The notes under the pieces are model-generated. The model saw nothing but the letters and a program-made list of their open reading frames with translations. It ran no database searches and had not been told where the DNA came from. DNA of 64,000 nt from Acorus gramineus (Eukaryota > Streptophyta > Magnoliopsida > Acorales > Acoraceae): positions 7,320,133 through 7,384,132 of the forward strand of contig CM060853.1 of assembly GCA_030737835.1 (NCBI GenBank), written 5' to 3'. Of this stretch, positions 1 through 14,125 are shown one piece after another. Numbering within the stretch: the first letter of the stretch is position 1; each line of letters begins with the position of its first letter. The position numbers were made by a program, and so were the translations under genes.

Positions 1-726
1 ACCAAAAAGAGATGAAAAGATCTGTAAAAATTATAAGAATTACGTTGAGTCACATTCTAGAACTATTCATAGTTTGCACCCCTTTTAATTTTTTTGAGTA
101 ATAATGTATCTTATATAATGAAGTATATGCGTTTATAAAATATGAAATATATAGTTCAATAATATAAGTTCATTAAAAAATATAAAAAATTTACCGATGT
201 ATATACATTGCTATTAAAAAACAAGAGATAGAAGACTATAAGTGAGCCGAAAAAAGGAATGTACGTACCAATAAAAAAAATATAGCAACTAATTTGGAAT
301 GTTCTTCACATGCTAAAGAAAATTTTACCACCAAAAAAATACTTAGAATTTAATTTCCCTTGATTTGTCTGATGATTTCTTTCTTCCTATCTTTTTTTCA
401 AGAGCATAGTTATCTCACTTTAATGTAAGATTGACACCAACATTATTCAATAACATTAGGGAAGGTCATCTTGCACCATTGATGGCTGATGGAGGGAGTG
501 GCAGTGAGCCTGATCGAGATCAAATGTTACAGATCATCAATCATCCATGCAAAATAGGGACCACAAAAATAAAACATAAATAATATCATGTGTCCTTTTG
601 TTGGTGGCGTCGGCCTGTCATTTAAAAAAAAAATTAATCAATTATATAAATAATCAATTATTTAAACATTTTAAAAAAAAAATTTAGTTATCAATGGAAC
701 ATCTACACCTCATATATAGTAATCCC
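1..726. other. AT-rich intergenic DNA, no gene seen
   Basis: No convincing open reading frame, RNA gene or transposon end is visible. The last ~45 bases (about 683-725) resemble 7195-7245 downstream, sharing a 'ttatcaat.gagcatct' type core, which suggests an old local duplication. The foldback element that follows starts at about 727. Confidence 0.5.
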
Positions 727-3213
727 AATAATGATTCTTTGACCCCAATTTTCCAGGCTCCATCACAGGCTCTATGATGTAGCAATAGGACATTACTTAT
801 TATATTATCTAATTAATAACTACATCTAAACAAAGAAAACGGTTTGATTTATTCCAAGGATTGTGGAGATTTCATTAATTACTGTATTTCTTTTTCCTTG
901 CATTGTGTAAAATCATTAATCTTAGGTAACAATAACCTAATAATTTACGATGAACATATTCGTAGCAGTCCTGAAATTTTAATCTGAAGAAGTTTGAAAA
1001 ACTGATTTGTTCTTTATCGAGTTGGATCTCTTTTTCGGATCAGGTTTGTCAATTATTTTTTTTTTCTTTTTTAGAAAGTCACATCGAATTTGAAATTAAA
1101 TTTTTGATGATCAAATATTCAATCTATGTTACATGTTTCAATTCAAAAAATGATTTTTTTTTTATGTTTTAATCACTATTTCACACTTTTTTTATATTTG
1201 TTTCGTTATAATTTCATAAATGTAATTTTGATATTGTTACATTTAATTGTTACTGGTTCGTGTGATGTTTATATTAGACTCCCGAACTCGGATATTCATT
1301 TACACAATTTTGTTACATTCATAAATGTAACACTCTGAAATGTAACATTATCTCATGTTGTGCATTTCTTTTAACAATGCAAATAAAAATGATGTATAAA
1401 TGTAACAGTGAAGTACATACTTTTACAGAGGATTCTGATACATTTTCTTTGGAAGGCAGTGCACTAGAAATTGAAATAGATAATTTTAAATAGTAAATGT
1501 AACTGTTTGACATTTAGGTAAATATAATTGTTTGTTCCATCTATATAAATGTAACAGTTTTTATATAAATGTAACAAATCGTTGTAAGAGATGTAAACAT
1601 TTAAGAAATGTATTTGTAACTACCAATATAAAATGTAACTGTTTCATATGTTAACTATATGTGTTTTTTATTTAAATTTGAATACAATAACTACCTAGAG
1701 AAAATGAGCCGTTTGAAGGATTTTAATGAAAATAATTTCGGTAATTTTTGGTGTAATCTAGGTTCAATTATAATTTAGGTAATGATTTCAAAATTCAAAA
1801 TTTGAAATAGGTAAATGGATTTTAAGATTTACATGGAAAAGTCATAACCAAATAGAGAAAATGGGGGGATTTGGGTTAATAAGACAAATTTTTAATGAAT
1901 GACAAATTTGTATTTTGTCATTTTACCATTTTTTGAAAAAGTCAACAAACCAAACAAACCAACCAATGAAATGATAACACCTCATGGGGCTTGTGTAAGT
2001 GGGGCTTATATTATGGGGCCTGGGTATCACCACTCATATATATATGAGGGGTGATACCCAGGCCCCAAAATATAAGCCCCACTAACAAGCCTCATGAGGT
2101 GTTATCATTAGTTGAATTGTTATTAGTTGACTTGTTGACTTTTTAAAAATGGTAAAATGGCAAAATACAAATATGCCCTTCATTAAAAATCTGTCTCATT
2201 AACCCAAATCCCCCCTATTCGGTTATTACCTTTCCATGTGAATCTTGAAATCCATTTAACCATTTCAAATTTTGAATTTTTAAATCCTTACCTAAATTAC
2301 AATTGAACCTAAATTACACTAAAAAAGTTGGATATTTATTGTATTCAAATTTAAATAAAAAAACACATATGGTTACTATATGAATTAGTTACATCAAATA
2401 CTTTATTAAATATTTACATCCCTCACAGCGATTTGTTACATTTACATCAGAACTGTTACATTTACATAAATATAACAAACAATTTCATTTTCCTACCTAA
2501 ATATTTTACATTCTATGCAATGTTTAAACAATTTAGAAACAGATTATATTTTCAATAGTCAGTTACATTTTATAGAAAATGTCAAACACTTTTTTTATTG
2601 TGTGATACATTTAACAAACATATGTATTTGACTGTTACAGTAATAAATGTAACAAATATAAATTACTATTTACATTGAAACAAATGCAATATACGAATGA
2701 ATGTTACATTCATAAATGTAACAAATATAAATTAATACATGCATGCGGTTGACTGTTACATTTATTAATGTAACAAAAATAATACAGATTTGAAAAATTA
2801 CATTGTCAACAATGTAGCAGTAACATCAAACAAACTACTCATATATAAAATGTAACGGTACATTTAGATATTGAAACAAAAACAAATCAAAATGTGATAA
2901 ATGACATTCAATACATGAAAAAAAATTGTGTTTAAATATTTAAAACAAAAGGCAAAACACAATTTTTTTATGAATCTAATAATGTCAAACCTGATCCGAG
3001 AGACATTGATGTGAGATCCAAATCGAAAAAAAAAAAAACGATTTCGTGCCTTCTCCTCAAAAATAGAATTTTCAGAATTAAATGATACTCCACAATCATA
3101 GGGATACATGTTAAGGTAGTTATCAAGTAAAAGGTATAATAGACAATGTACACTTGCCACATCATGGGGCCTGTGATGGGGCTTGAAAAATTGGGACCTA
3201 AGAATCATTATTG
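727..3213. mobile_element. 2.5-kb palindromic foldback element
   Basis: The two halves are inverted copies of each other meeting without a spacer at 2040/2041, where the sequence reads ctcatata/tatatgag and continues into ggtatcac on one side and gtgatacc on the other. Similarity can be followed outward: 1860-2035 pairs with 2045-2220, the segment near 1020-1050 (ggatcaggtttg) pairs with 2985-3015, and the ends near 727-790 (aataatgattctt, then ccatcacaggc) pair with 3150-3210. Both arms are studded with short ataaatgtaaca / tgttacatttat motifs. There is no coding region, so this is a non-autonomous foldback or long-TIR DNA transposon. I could not find a clear target-site duplication, so the superfamily is open. 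The right end abuts a GST-upstream relic at 3213. Confidence 0.75.
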
Positions 3214-3335
3214 CTCAATTAAACCTTATCCGGGCAAGCAATTCCAAAGGACCTCTACCCACCATCCCCGATTTATTTATTGATCCACCAACTAAACTAT
3301 ATTGTTTTGAGCAACATTAATCTCACCACCTCAAT
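3213..3335 (+). repeat. Relic of the GST upstream region, copy 1
   Basis: The stretch starting tcaattaaacct and continuing through gcaattccaaaggacctct matches 6155-6210 closely and, more weakly, 8690-8720 just upstream of the intact GST gene. It is truncated on its left by the palindromic element. It looks like the 5' flank of a lost duplicate of the GST gene; no GST coding sequence follows it. Confidence 0.55.
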
Positions 3336-3953
3336 TATCGGTGAGTTCAGGGAGCTCTACTGGACCATCATGGCTGAGAGGAGGGAGGAGGAGGGCATGA
3401 TGCGGGGAATCTAGGCATCGGCGACGGGCCGAGCCAACCCATTGAAACATGGCCCGAAGCCTGCAGACCTGTCTGGCCAATGGGACCGGGCCGGGGTGGC
3501 TCACGGCTAAATAAACGGGCCCGCGGCCAGGCTTGGCCTTCAAATTTTAAACATGTTATTTTTTTTAATTTTAAGTTATTCATTTGTATATAAATATTAA
3601 AATAACACAAAATTGAAAATATAATGTTAAAAAATATTTACATCTATTGAATTTTTAAAAATAAAATATAAAATAAATTAATTACTTAAAAAACTGAATC
3701 TTACATATACCTACTTTGGTTGACGTTTACATAAATGTTAATAATTTGCATACTTCAATCACAATTTAAATAAAAATTACATGTGACTCATTAATTTTAT
3801 TGCCCCCTCCTTCGAGGGCCTACGGGCCAACTTAAATGGGCCCAAATGCCCCAAAATTAGGCCCACGCTCTGCCCAAAAATAGGCTCAGGCCGTGCGAGC
3901 AGATTTTCGGGCCTCGGACCAAATGGGACCCTTAGGTGAATCTAATTGAAGAG

Positions 3954-3990
<37 letters not shown>

Positions 3991-4130
3991 GAGGTGGTGG
4001 ATTTAGGATATGATATGTAATGGATATAAAAGGTGGCGGGTTTAAGATCAACATCTTTTTTGGGTGGTTGGGTGTAGCAAAGTGGTGGGAATATTAAAAC
4101 AAGTGGTGGGGCTGGTCGAGCCCAAGATTC
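3336..4130. other. Gene-free region with GGCCC-rich patches
   Basis: Two GC-rich patches (about 3420-3545 and 3800-3930) rich in gggcc/ggccc words are separated by very AT-rich DNA. This is reminiscent of the subterminal regions of non-autonomous hAT-type elements, but no terminal repeats were found. A GA-dinucleotide tract lies at about 3956-3987. The short reading frames here are low-complexity and not supported as genes. Confidence 0.3.
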
Positions 4131-4139
4131 CAGAAACAC

Positions 4140-4190
4140 CCGCCGTGGTCCATAAAGACGGACCGACCAAGGAAGACATACTTTGATAAG
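4140..4190 (+). repeat. Short GST 5'-leader relic
   Basis: The words gtccataaagacggaccgacc and the following cttgataa-like stretch correspond to 8866-8905, immediately upstream of the GST start codon (gtccataaatacggaccgacc). This is a second fragment of a lost GST duplicate, here joined to the duplicated segment that begins at about 4190. Confidence 0.55.
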
Positions 4191-4511
4191 GTCGGGGAGG
4201 GGGTGTTGGCCGTAGCAGCTGGTGGAGGTGGAGGGGGTTCGCCGGAGGTGGTCAAGGGAGACGAGAGAGGTGAAAATTTTTTCGATCCGGTGAGAGAGGA
4301 ATAAAGGTTTTTTCAAAATAGGGAGTCACTGAGTGAGAGAGAGAAACAAATGAGGTTAGAGACAGGGCTTCAAAAATTTTCGATGGGGATGGTCACCGGT
4401 TGATCTAGTGAGTGGGTTTCAGTGATTTTTGATCTCCACCGTCAGATCTGAGACTATATGATCGGGCGACTCTAATTGAATCCGCACCTACCTCACCGCC
4501 GCACTCAATCA

Positions 4512-4581
<70 letters not shown>

Positions 4582-4800
4582 AATGATATGATGCGGTTAG
4601 CATACTCCTTCTATTAGGTGTGGTCTCCCTCTCATTACCATCCGATTAAATGGATTTTAATCAGACGGTTAAAATAACCATTCTATGAAATTACATATAT
4701 CCCTATGAATCATGATGCCTCTTTTTTCTTCACATGATCTCCCCTTTTTTTCTTGTGATTCTTTTATGGACCATTTTCTCACAATTTGATTAAATGCACC
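4190..4800. repeat. Duplicated segment, copy A (contains CT/AT microsatellite)
   Basis: It starts at ggggagggggtgttggcc and runs through the phrase ccaccgtcagatct, a (CT)n-(AT)n microsatellite (about 4514-4578) and a tail ending ttaaatgcaccc. The same order is found at 5306-5940 with only scattered differences, so the two are direct copies about 1.1 kb apart. No coding function is evident. Copy A is interrupted at its right end by a SINE-like insertion. Confidence 0.8.
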
Positions 4801-4925
4801 CTTTTTTTTTTTTGTGGGTAAAGGCAGGTTCGAACCCTCGACCTCTCATTTGAGAGGGTGCATCTCGATCACTCCGTTGAAGGGGTCTGCTGGGTCTGCT
4901 GCTAGACGTGTTGTTAGCACAGCCA
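4801..4925 (-). mobile_element. tRNA-derived SINE-like retroposon
   Basis: On the minus strand the sequence carries gagggttcgaacc, a good RNA polymerase III B-box, preceded by ctctcaaatgagaggtcga, and ends in a poly-A tract (poly-T at 4801-4812 on the + strand). It breaks copy A of the duplicated segment just after tgcaccc, whereas copy B at 5930 continues uninterrupted. So it is an insertion that postdates the duplication. The A-box is not convincing and the 5' limit is approximate; a LINE tail is the alternative. Confidence 0.5.
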
Positions 4926-5305
4926 CAAACAATAATATTCTCTACAAACCCAAGAACCACAATATTCTTTATTTTTCTGGATGTTCATTAAAGTTTGACA
5001 ATTAACCGAACATAGTTCATTTCATTGGCTTTTACGTGTGTACATTAATTTAGATGATTTAGTATTAACATGTAGAGAAATTCTCACAATTTCATAAATG
5101 TCTCAAACTCCACATAAAGATGAAAATAAAGATGAAAAAACTCTTGTTTTGAAACAAATCTGGAAAAAAAAAAATAGATAAAACCCTATATTTTAAAACC
5201 TACATATACTAATCTAAAATCTAAGCCTACATATAGATCAAGACATACAGATATAACCCTAGATTTGAATACAAAAAATGAAAAAAAAACTCACAAAATT
5301 GTGCA

Positions 5306-5666
5306 CGGGGAGGGGGTGTTGGCCGCAGCAGCTGGTGGAGGTGGAGGGGGTTCGGCGGAGGTGGTCAAGGGAGACGAGAGAGGTGAAAAATTTTCGATAT
5401 GGTGAGAGAGGAATAAAGGTTTTTTCAAAATAGGAAGTCACTGAGTGAGAAAGAGAAACAAATGAGGTGAGAGGTAGGGCTTCAAAAATTTTCGATGGGG
5501 ATGGTCACCGGTTGATCTAGTGAGTGGGTTTCAGTGATTTTTTATCTCCACCGTCAGATCTGAAACTATATGATCGGGCGACTCTAATTGAATCCGCACC
5601 TGCTCACCGCCGCACTCAATCATCTCTCTCTCTCTCTCTGTCTCTGTCTCTCTCTCTCTCTCTCTC

Positions 5667-5712
<46 letters not shown>

Positions 5713-5940
5713 AATGATATGATGCGGTTAGCATACTCCTTCTCTTAGGTGTGGTCTCCCTCTCATTACCATCTGATTAAATGGATTTTAATCAGACGGT
5801 TAAAATAACCACTCCATGAAATTACATATATCCCTATGAATCATGATGCCTCTTTTTTCTTCACATGATCTCCCCCTTTTTTCTTGTGATTCTTTTATGA
5901 ACCATTTTCTCACAATTTGATTAAATGCACCCTTTTTCTA
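5306..5940. repeat. Duplicated segment, copy B
   Basis: This is the direct repeat of 4190-4800. It has the same ggggagggggtgttggcc start, the same bubble of (CT)n followed by (AT)n (about 5622-5708) and the same tail through ttaaatgcaccc. It lacks the SINE-like insertion of copy A. A further (AT)n run sits at about 5981-6026. Confidence 0.8.
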
Positions 5941-5979
5941 TGGTGATTAGAAGGTGATCGTATATTAAAAGAGGGTATG

Positions 5980-6028
<49 letters not shown>

Positions 6029-6144
6029 ATGGTGTGGACACCATGAGAAGGATTTTTATCTACACATGATAAAAAGATTTAGCTTTTTAAAAAAATTGTA
6101 AAATATGGGGTTTAAAACATTACTTGGAAGTCGGAATGATTAAA

Positions 6145-6380
6145 TCTCTGTCAATTAAACCTAACTGAGGCGAGCAATTCCAAAGGAGAGAGCAATTCCA
6201 AAGGACCTCTCAACCCACACTATCCCCCCGCAGTCAACCCATCAATTACAAATCGAAAACCCCATCACGACTGTCCATTCAAACAAATCGTCAAGATCCT
6301 TCAACGTTGCACGTCTCCACAACGTCATCACTGACTCCACAATTCAGAACCCTCTAGAAAACACACCCCCCCCCCCCCCC
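6145..6380 (+). repeat. Relic of the GST upstream region, copy 2
   Basis: It is clearly homologous to 8680-8830 directly upstream of the intact GST gene. Both contain ctctgtcaattaaacctaa, gcgagcaattc, acaacgtcatca and cacaattcagaaccctctag in the same order and end in a poly-C/poly-A run. No GST exon follows: at 6438 a MITE begins. I read it as the promoter/leader of a deleted tandem GST copy. Confidence 0.7.
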
Positions 6381-6437
6381 CCTAAAAAAAAATAATTGAA
6401 AACACCCGCCCGGGGTCTAATGTTAAAAATAAAAAAA

Positions 6438-6715
6438 AGGGTTTTTTATTTTTAAATCCTCATAAACTATAAGATTTAATGATCGATCCTTCACTTCTTT
6501 ATATTTTGGTTTTAGTCCCCAGATTTAAAGGATATGTTCCTTTTTAATCCCTGGGAGGGACCTATCCCTAAATTATTTAGTTTTCTTTTTAGTCCCTTGA
6601 AGGGACTAAAAAAGAACATATCCTTTAAATTTGGGGACTAAAACCAAAATATGAAGAAGTGAGGGATCGATCACTAAATCGTATAGTTCGTGGGGACTTA
6701 AAAATAAAAAACCCT
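6438..6715. mobile_element. 278-bp foldback MITE
   Basis: The left arm begins agggttttttatttttaaat and the right arm ends with its inverse, with matching inner blocks (gatcgatcc, ttttggttttagtcccca, tttaaaggatatgttc). The two arms pair almost end to end around a short centre near 6575. Flanks are A-rich, so a target duplication cannot be read unambiguously. No coding capacity; probably a Mutator-like or Stowaway-like MITE. A transcript through it would form a long hairpin. Confidence 0.75.
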
Positions 6716-8670
6716 AAAAAAAATGGAGTGTCTTTGAACCAACAGTCCCATTATTTTTCTTTTTGTGCTCCTAAATTTTTTAAAGTTGAATTCTTGTTTT
6801 ATCATAATATTTTCATTTTTTATATATATCAAAATTCACACATGTTTTGTTAGTGGGCATTGTCAAACGAAAAAAGTGGATCTCCGATATAATCATATTT
6901 AGTAACAATCCTAAACAATATTTAATCAATCTTATATATAAGGTTATGTTTAGAAACAGATTTAGACCACTTTTAAATATGTAAGAAGTTGTTTTTCATA
7001 AACTCATTTTCAGATAGAAAAATTAGGGTAACAAACTACAAATGGATTCTATTAAAAAGTGTTAAAAAACTTGAGTTTTCTAGATGATGTAGAGAGATAG
7101 TTTCTTGCAAATTCAGTTTTAAACCCAGATTTTGTCTAAAATCAGTTTTACAACAGTGCAACCAAATGTAGTATCTAAATATTTTCAGCTAAATTTAAGT
7201 TATCAATAGAGCATCTAACACACATCATATACGGTTATCCACATACACAAGACACTGTCAGATAGACACGGTACACTAAACCACTCTCTATCAAAATAAA
7301 TTATATACATTATTCATAATATCAAAATATATATATCTATCGCAACCACGCGGACATTACACACAAAAGACTAATTTAATTGGATCACAATGAATTTCAA
7401 TTTTAATAAAGGTTAAGGACATTTATGTTCCTGTAAACATGGATAATCCCATATAAGTTCTTGTCAAAATTTGGCAAATGCACAAGTCTCAAAAAACTCA
7501 AAAACATCAAATTATCATCCAAATTTAATAGAATATTTTTTAAATATTCCATCAATATGTAATTTTGTAGAGTCCATATAAACAATCACTATAAAAATTA
7601 ATCCCTGCAAGAGATCAATTTACCGTTATAGAATTTTATATTTCATTATCTTTTATCTAAACATTGTTTGAATGGATAAAAAAAATAATAGGACTTCTAT
7701 GAGGATATGGAAGAAACAGATTAACGACATGGATGTATATAAACTTTTATGATTTTTCAATGATTTGTATATCTGTCCTAACTTTAACAAGTGACTTATA
7801 CCAAACCAATGTTTATAGGGACATTGAAGTTATTAGAGCATCTCCAACTGAAATGCATTTCTTCAATTTGTATCCCGGGGTGGCTCCAATAGGCCTCCAT
7901 TTTCAGCTATAAAATACAGCTGGAGGTGGAGGAGTTGCATATATGCAGCTGGAGATGGAAAAATGGAAGCCTCTCCATTTCACTATTCATTTAAAAAAAA
8001 AAAAACCCTACCTTACCCTCCCCCAATGCATACAAACTTTCAATCCTTCTATTTGTATCTCTTACCATAAATTGAATTATTAATTTAATTTAAGTTAAGT
8101 TTAAATATACTAATTATTTATTTATAAAAAATAATATCATTGGAAAGATCTCATCGAGACCTTCAAATGAGTCTAATATTGATTAACTTACGCATTCATT
8201 TGAATTAATTAATATTAATTAGTTTTATATTTATTACTCGGTATTATAGTAAGTCATGTCATTAAAATTTAAAAAATTTTATAATTTTAAATAATTCACA
8301 TAATGATATTCATAGATTAACTGAAACCACTAAAACATTAAGGTTGATTTGATACATCGAACTTAAAATAAAAACATTACATTAAATATTAGTATTTTTC
8401 TGTATCTTATAGTTTTTTTTATTTTATATTCTACTTTCTTCTTGTTTTTTTTCTTAGGTCGGTTAAATAGATCCCAATTTAGTTAAAACATTTTTTACTA
8501 AATTTAATAATATTATATTATATTAATTATTTATATATTAAATTTTAAAAAATAAAATAAATAATATTAATTTAATCAATTTTATATTTATTATTATATC
8601 ACTAATTAAGTTAATATTTTAAATTAAAATAAAAATAAACGTAAAAATGGACATACTCTTAACCCTTACG
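6716..8670. other. AT-rich intergenic DNA upstream of GST
   Basis: No gene is seen. A segment at about 7837-7980 starts with the phrase agagcatctccaactg and contains paired words (tggaggtggagg / cagctggagatgg), which is typical of a plant MITE or small transposon end, but I could not define its limits. The rest is AT-rich with no recognisable coding sequence. Confidence 0.4.
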
Positions 8671-8674
8671 ATAA

Positions 8675-10982
<2,308 letters not shown>

Positions 10983-12103
10983 ACTATGGTGATGGTGTTG
11001 GAGCTGATGTTGTTGGTATTCAACAACATCTGGTGTTACTGCTACTATATTTGATTATCTTTTGTTTGTTGTTGCTGGTTTTGTTTGGGAGTCTTGGATC
11101 TTAGGCCATCCATGTTGCCATCCTGTTATGTGTGTAAGTATGTTGTCTTTGTCTATGTTACATTATCATGTATCATAGAAGGCATCATTGCTACAGCCTG
11201 TCTTTTATATGAAAGTCTTGTTTGAACATCTTCATCGTAGCTGGGAGAAAATCTTTTAAGAACCTTGAAACGATAGGGAAGTGATGGTGTCGTGTTGAAG
11301 ATTTGGCCAAAATTAGTGGCTTTTCAAAGTTGTGGCTCATGGAGAGCGCAATATATCACTAATATGCTCTGCCTTTCTCCAAACTCTGGAGAAGGACAAG
11401 GTCTTATTCTCTCTCAACATTCAATATTTAAAAAAAAAATGATTACATCATTTTAACATCATGATCTTGCTAATATGGTATGTCCAGCTCTATTTACAAC
11501 TTATGAAATAAATGCATGTTATATTTATTTTTACGTATTTAAAATATATTTGAATAGTGAGATATATGATACGGGAGGAGATTTTATATAATACATTAAT
11601 GATGTGGTGGTTGAAAATGGAGTTGTAAAAAAAACCAGTGTATCAACTTTTCATAGCTAATGTTTCATGTCTTGGAATGAGCATTTTGGATTTTAAAATT
11701 TCGGTACATCATTTAAAAAGCATTTTTTTCAATAGTTTTTCGGACATCAGATTTTTTCAAAAAAGAGAACAAAGGAATATTGGGGACAAAGAAGCGAAAA
11801 ATCAGTTTGATTTCATGATTTTTTCACCACTGAATCTAAGCAGGGCATTAGTAATCCTGGCTGGAATACACACCCTATCTTTAGAAGCGGGTCATAATTG
11901 CAAACTCTGTTTAATTGACATGGCATAGACCGTGATACATAGGGATAAGTAGAAGACATATACATATAAACACACTGTTCACCATGATCAACTAGGGTTA
12001 GATGGAACACTGTATATGTTTAAACAAACCCCCCATCTTTACAATAGGCAGACCAAAGTAAAAAAACAATGTAACACATAACCACAGACAAAACCCAAAG
12101 GCA
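10983..12103. other. GST 3' region and intergenic DNA
   Basis: The first ~230 bases probably include the GST 3' UTR. Beyond that no coding, RNA or transposon signature is recognised. The neighbouring GPAT gene is convergent, so both genes end in this interval. Confidence 0.5.
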
Positions 12104-14062
12104 CTAGCTCGCGCAGCCATCGTTGCCCGCGAGCACCCTATACTTGTCCCTCCTAGTCAAATTCATGCCCGCGAACCCTAGCGCACGCCCGATCTCCCCC
12201 TGCACGCGGTTTGCCACTTCGCAACTTGGCACCTCCCCCCTCTCCACGCGCCCCCCCACATCCACCAACCGGTCGAGGAACTCGACCGTGTAGCTCGGCC
12301 ACGGGTTCATCAAAAAGAATATAGAGTCTAGGCCTTTGTGACCCCTTACCGTGGTCCCGTAGAACATTGACCCCCTCGCGTCGATGGCCACGGGCACGAC
12401 ATCCCCCGCCACCTCCGCGAACAGTGGACTGAACCTCAACAGGTAAGGCTCGCGACATGTGGTCCCTTCAGGGCACACCACCAGGTCCTGGCCCCTAGCT
12501 AGGGTGCGTTTCATGCGTTCCCCGTCCAAAAGGCGGTCGCGAGTGAGCCGGACAGTCAGTATGGGTGAGAGCGCCTCGGAGACCCGACTCAAACTGTACG
12601 TCACTGCCGTGACCCTCCGTTGAAGCGTGGCAGACACGATCACCGGGTCCATTAGGGTACGGTGCGCGCACACATACATCGTGCCCCTTGCTTCGCACGT
12701 GTGATTGCATGTGCCGCGGAATCGGGCCCGGATGTTCATGCCGGTTAGGGCCGCGGCCATCAGGCCCATGTTGTAAGGGAGGATCCGGCCCACCAAGAGA
12801 CGGACCACTGCAAGGAGGAGGCCCATTGGGGCCCAGAGGAAGACGGCTATGGCATCGGACGGCGTGGGAAGCGCCACGAGGCGACCGTCGTGGAAGATGA
12901 GCGGCTTGGGACGGTGGTCCCTCTGCAACGGTGGTCCTTTATCCTCGGATGGGACCACGTAGCGTTCCTGCGTCCACGTTGAAAATGTCACATCTGTCAA
13001 TAACAAATAAAGGACCACTGTAATTTGGGGATGTTCGTTTCAGTCTCACGTTTTCGAGGTTGTGATTTTGATGAAGCTATTCTCACCCCTGTTGACCATA
13101 TCTGACCACTACTAATGGACACGAGAAACACAACACAGTGATCTCATCTCTGGTGGAGAAAAGCTAAAGTGAGTGATAAAACAGACCATTGACGTGGTAA
13201 TATCATGCTTTTTCACCTAAGACAGTAACTTAAGACAGTAACTTTAGTGGTCCACAGTCAAAAGTCAAAAAAACTCTTGTTCTCACTCTCATGCAGGAAC
13301 TGCCGTCCATGACAAAATAAAGGTGGGGACAATTTAGAAATAGTTTATATAAACATGTGTGACGCGTAACACACCATTATATAAGAGGCCACATGGGGAC
13401 ACTTAATGAATAAACATGAAATTGTGGAGCAGTAGTAGTAGTACCCGGCACAACAACATGAAGGGTTGGTGTTCTCTTGCGCCAACGCCGCTGCCGGCTA
13501 ACCCGACGTCAACCATCTCCCCATCGGTGGCCAATCGGAGGGCCTCGAGCCCGGATTCCCCGTCGACGACTCCCCGGGAGTCCACTAGGCCTAGACAGTA
13601 CCCTCTAAAGGTGCGTATTCCGGTGGCCACCACCAAGTCTACGCCGAGATACTCCCTCAGGAAGGGCTCCACCATGATCGAAGGGGTCGACGCCACCACA
13701 TACCGCTTCCCACCACACGCGGAGAAAGCTCGGTACGTACGCTCACCGAGGTTCTCGTAGTAGAATCTCGGGAGGGTCGCCCTGGCCACCGCCTTTATGT
13801 CGGCCACGTTGAGCCCAACCATGGAAACGAAGATCATGAGGCGTAAGGCGAGGGTCCCGTGGCCGAGAAACTCCAAGGATCGGACGATCGGGGAGGCGAA
13901 GAGGAGGAGGAGGGAGCGGAGGGGGCCGCCGGCCTCGAGGGCGAGGAGCATGAAGTAAGGGAAGTGGGAGTGGGAGAGGAGGAGGGATTCCTCAAAGGAG
14001 GAGGCAATGGTGTGGGACTCTCTGCCTCCATGAAAGAATGTTGGGGTTGGTGGGGACAACAT
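12104..14062 (-). CDS. sn-2 glycerol-3-phosphate acyltransferase (GPAT family, two exons)
   Basis: It transfers an acyl group from acyl-CoA to glycerol 3-phosphate at the ER for cutin, suberin or related lipids. Exon 1 is 13445-14062, exon 2 is 12104-12967, joined in phase 0 (cgg/gtacta ... cgcag/gaacgc): 493 residues, normal length. Residues ~20-205 are the HAD phosphatase-like domain after FPYFMLLALEAGG; a hydrophobic pair lies around 245-280. Acyltransferase motifs are intact: H308 and D313 in HRTLMDP, PEGTTC from 372, VPVAI at 397-401, and the family signature NLTRRDKY near the C-terminus. The phosphatase motif I position reads SFEES, without the DxDxT aspartates, and the GDxxxD site is degenerate (GLAGSGVGAREH). 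The product should therefore be lysophosphatidic acid rather than monoacylglycerol, as known for land-plant GPATs lacking this site. The exact member (GPAT1/2/3/5/7 type) is not resolved. Confidence 0.93.
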
Positions 14063-14117
14063 AACATGGAAGCTTTAAAGAGTGAGTTGGTGTACAAATA
14101 GAGTTGGGTGTGGGTTG

Positions 14118-14125
14118 TTTAAATA
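14118..14125 (-). promoter_or_regulatory. TATA box of the GPAT gene
   Basis: On the minus strand the sequence reads ctatttaaacaac, a good plant TATA box about 56 bases upstream of the start codon at 14062, leaving a short leader. An ATG four bases upstream, in another frame, overlaps the leader. Confidence 0.5.

Noticed and set aside
6438..6715. agggttt words at MITE ends as telomere-like repeats
   Set aside because: Single copies at the ends of an inverted repeat, not a tandem telomeric array.
12153..12900. Additional open frames opposite and alongside the GPAT exon
   Set aside because: Overlapping frames in GC-rich coding DNA; the GPAT frame carries all family motifs.
13416..14101. Open frames antisense to GPAT exon 1
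   Set aside because: Low-complexity shadows of the acyltransferase exon.
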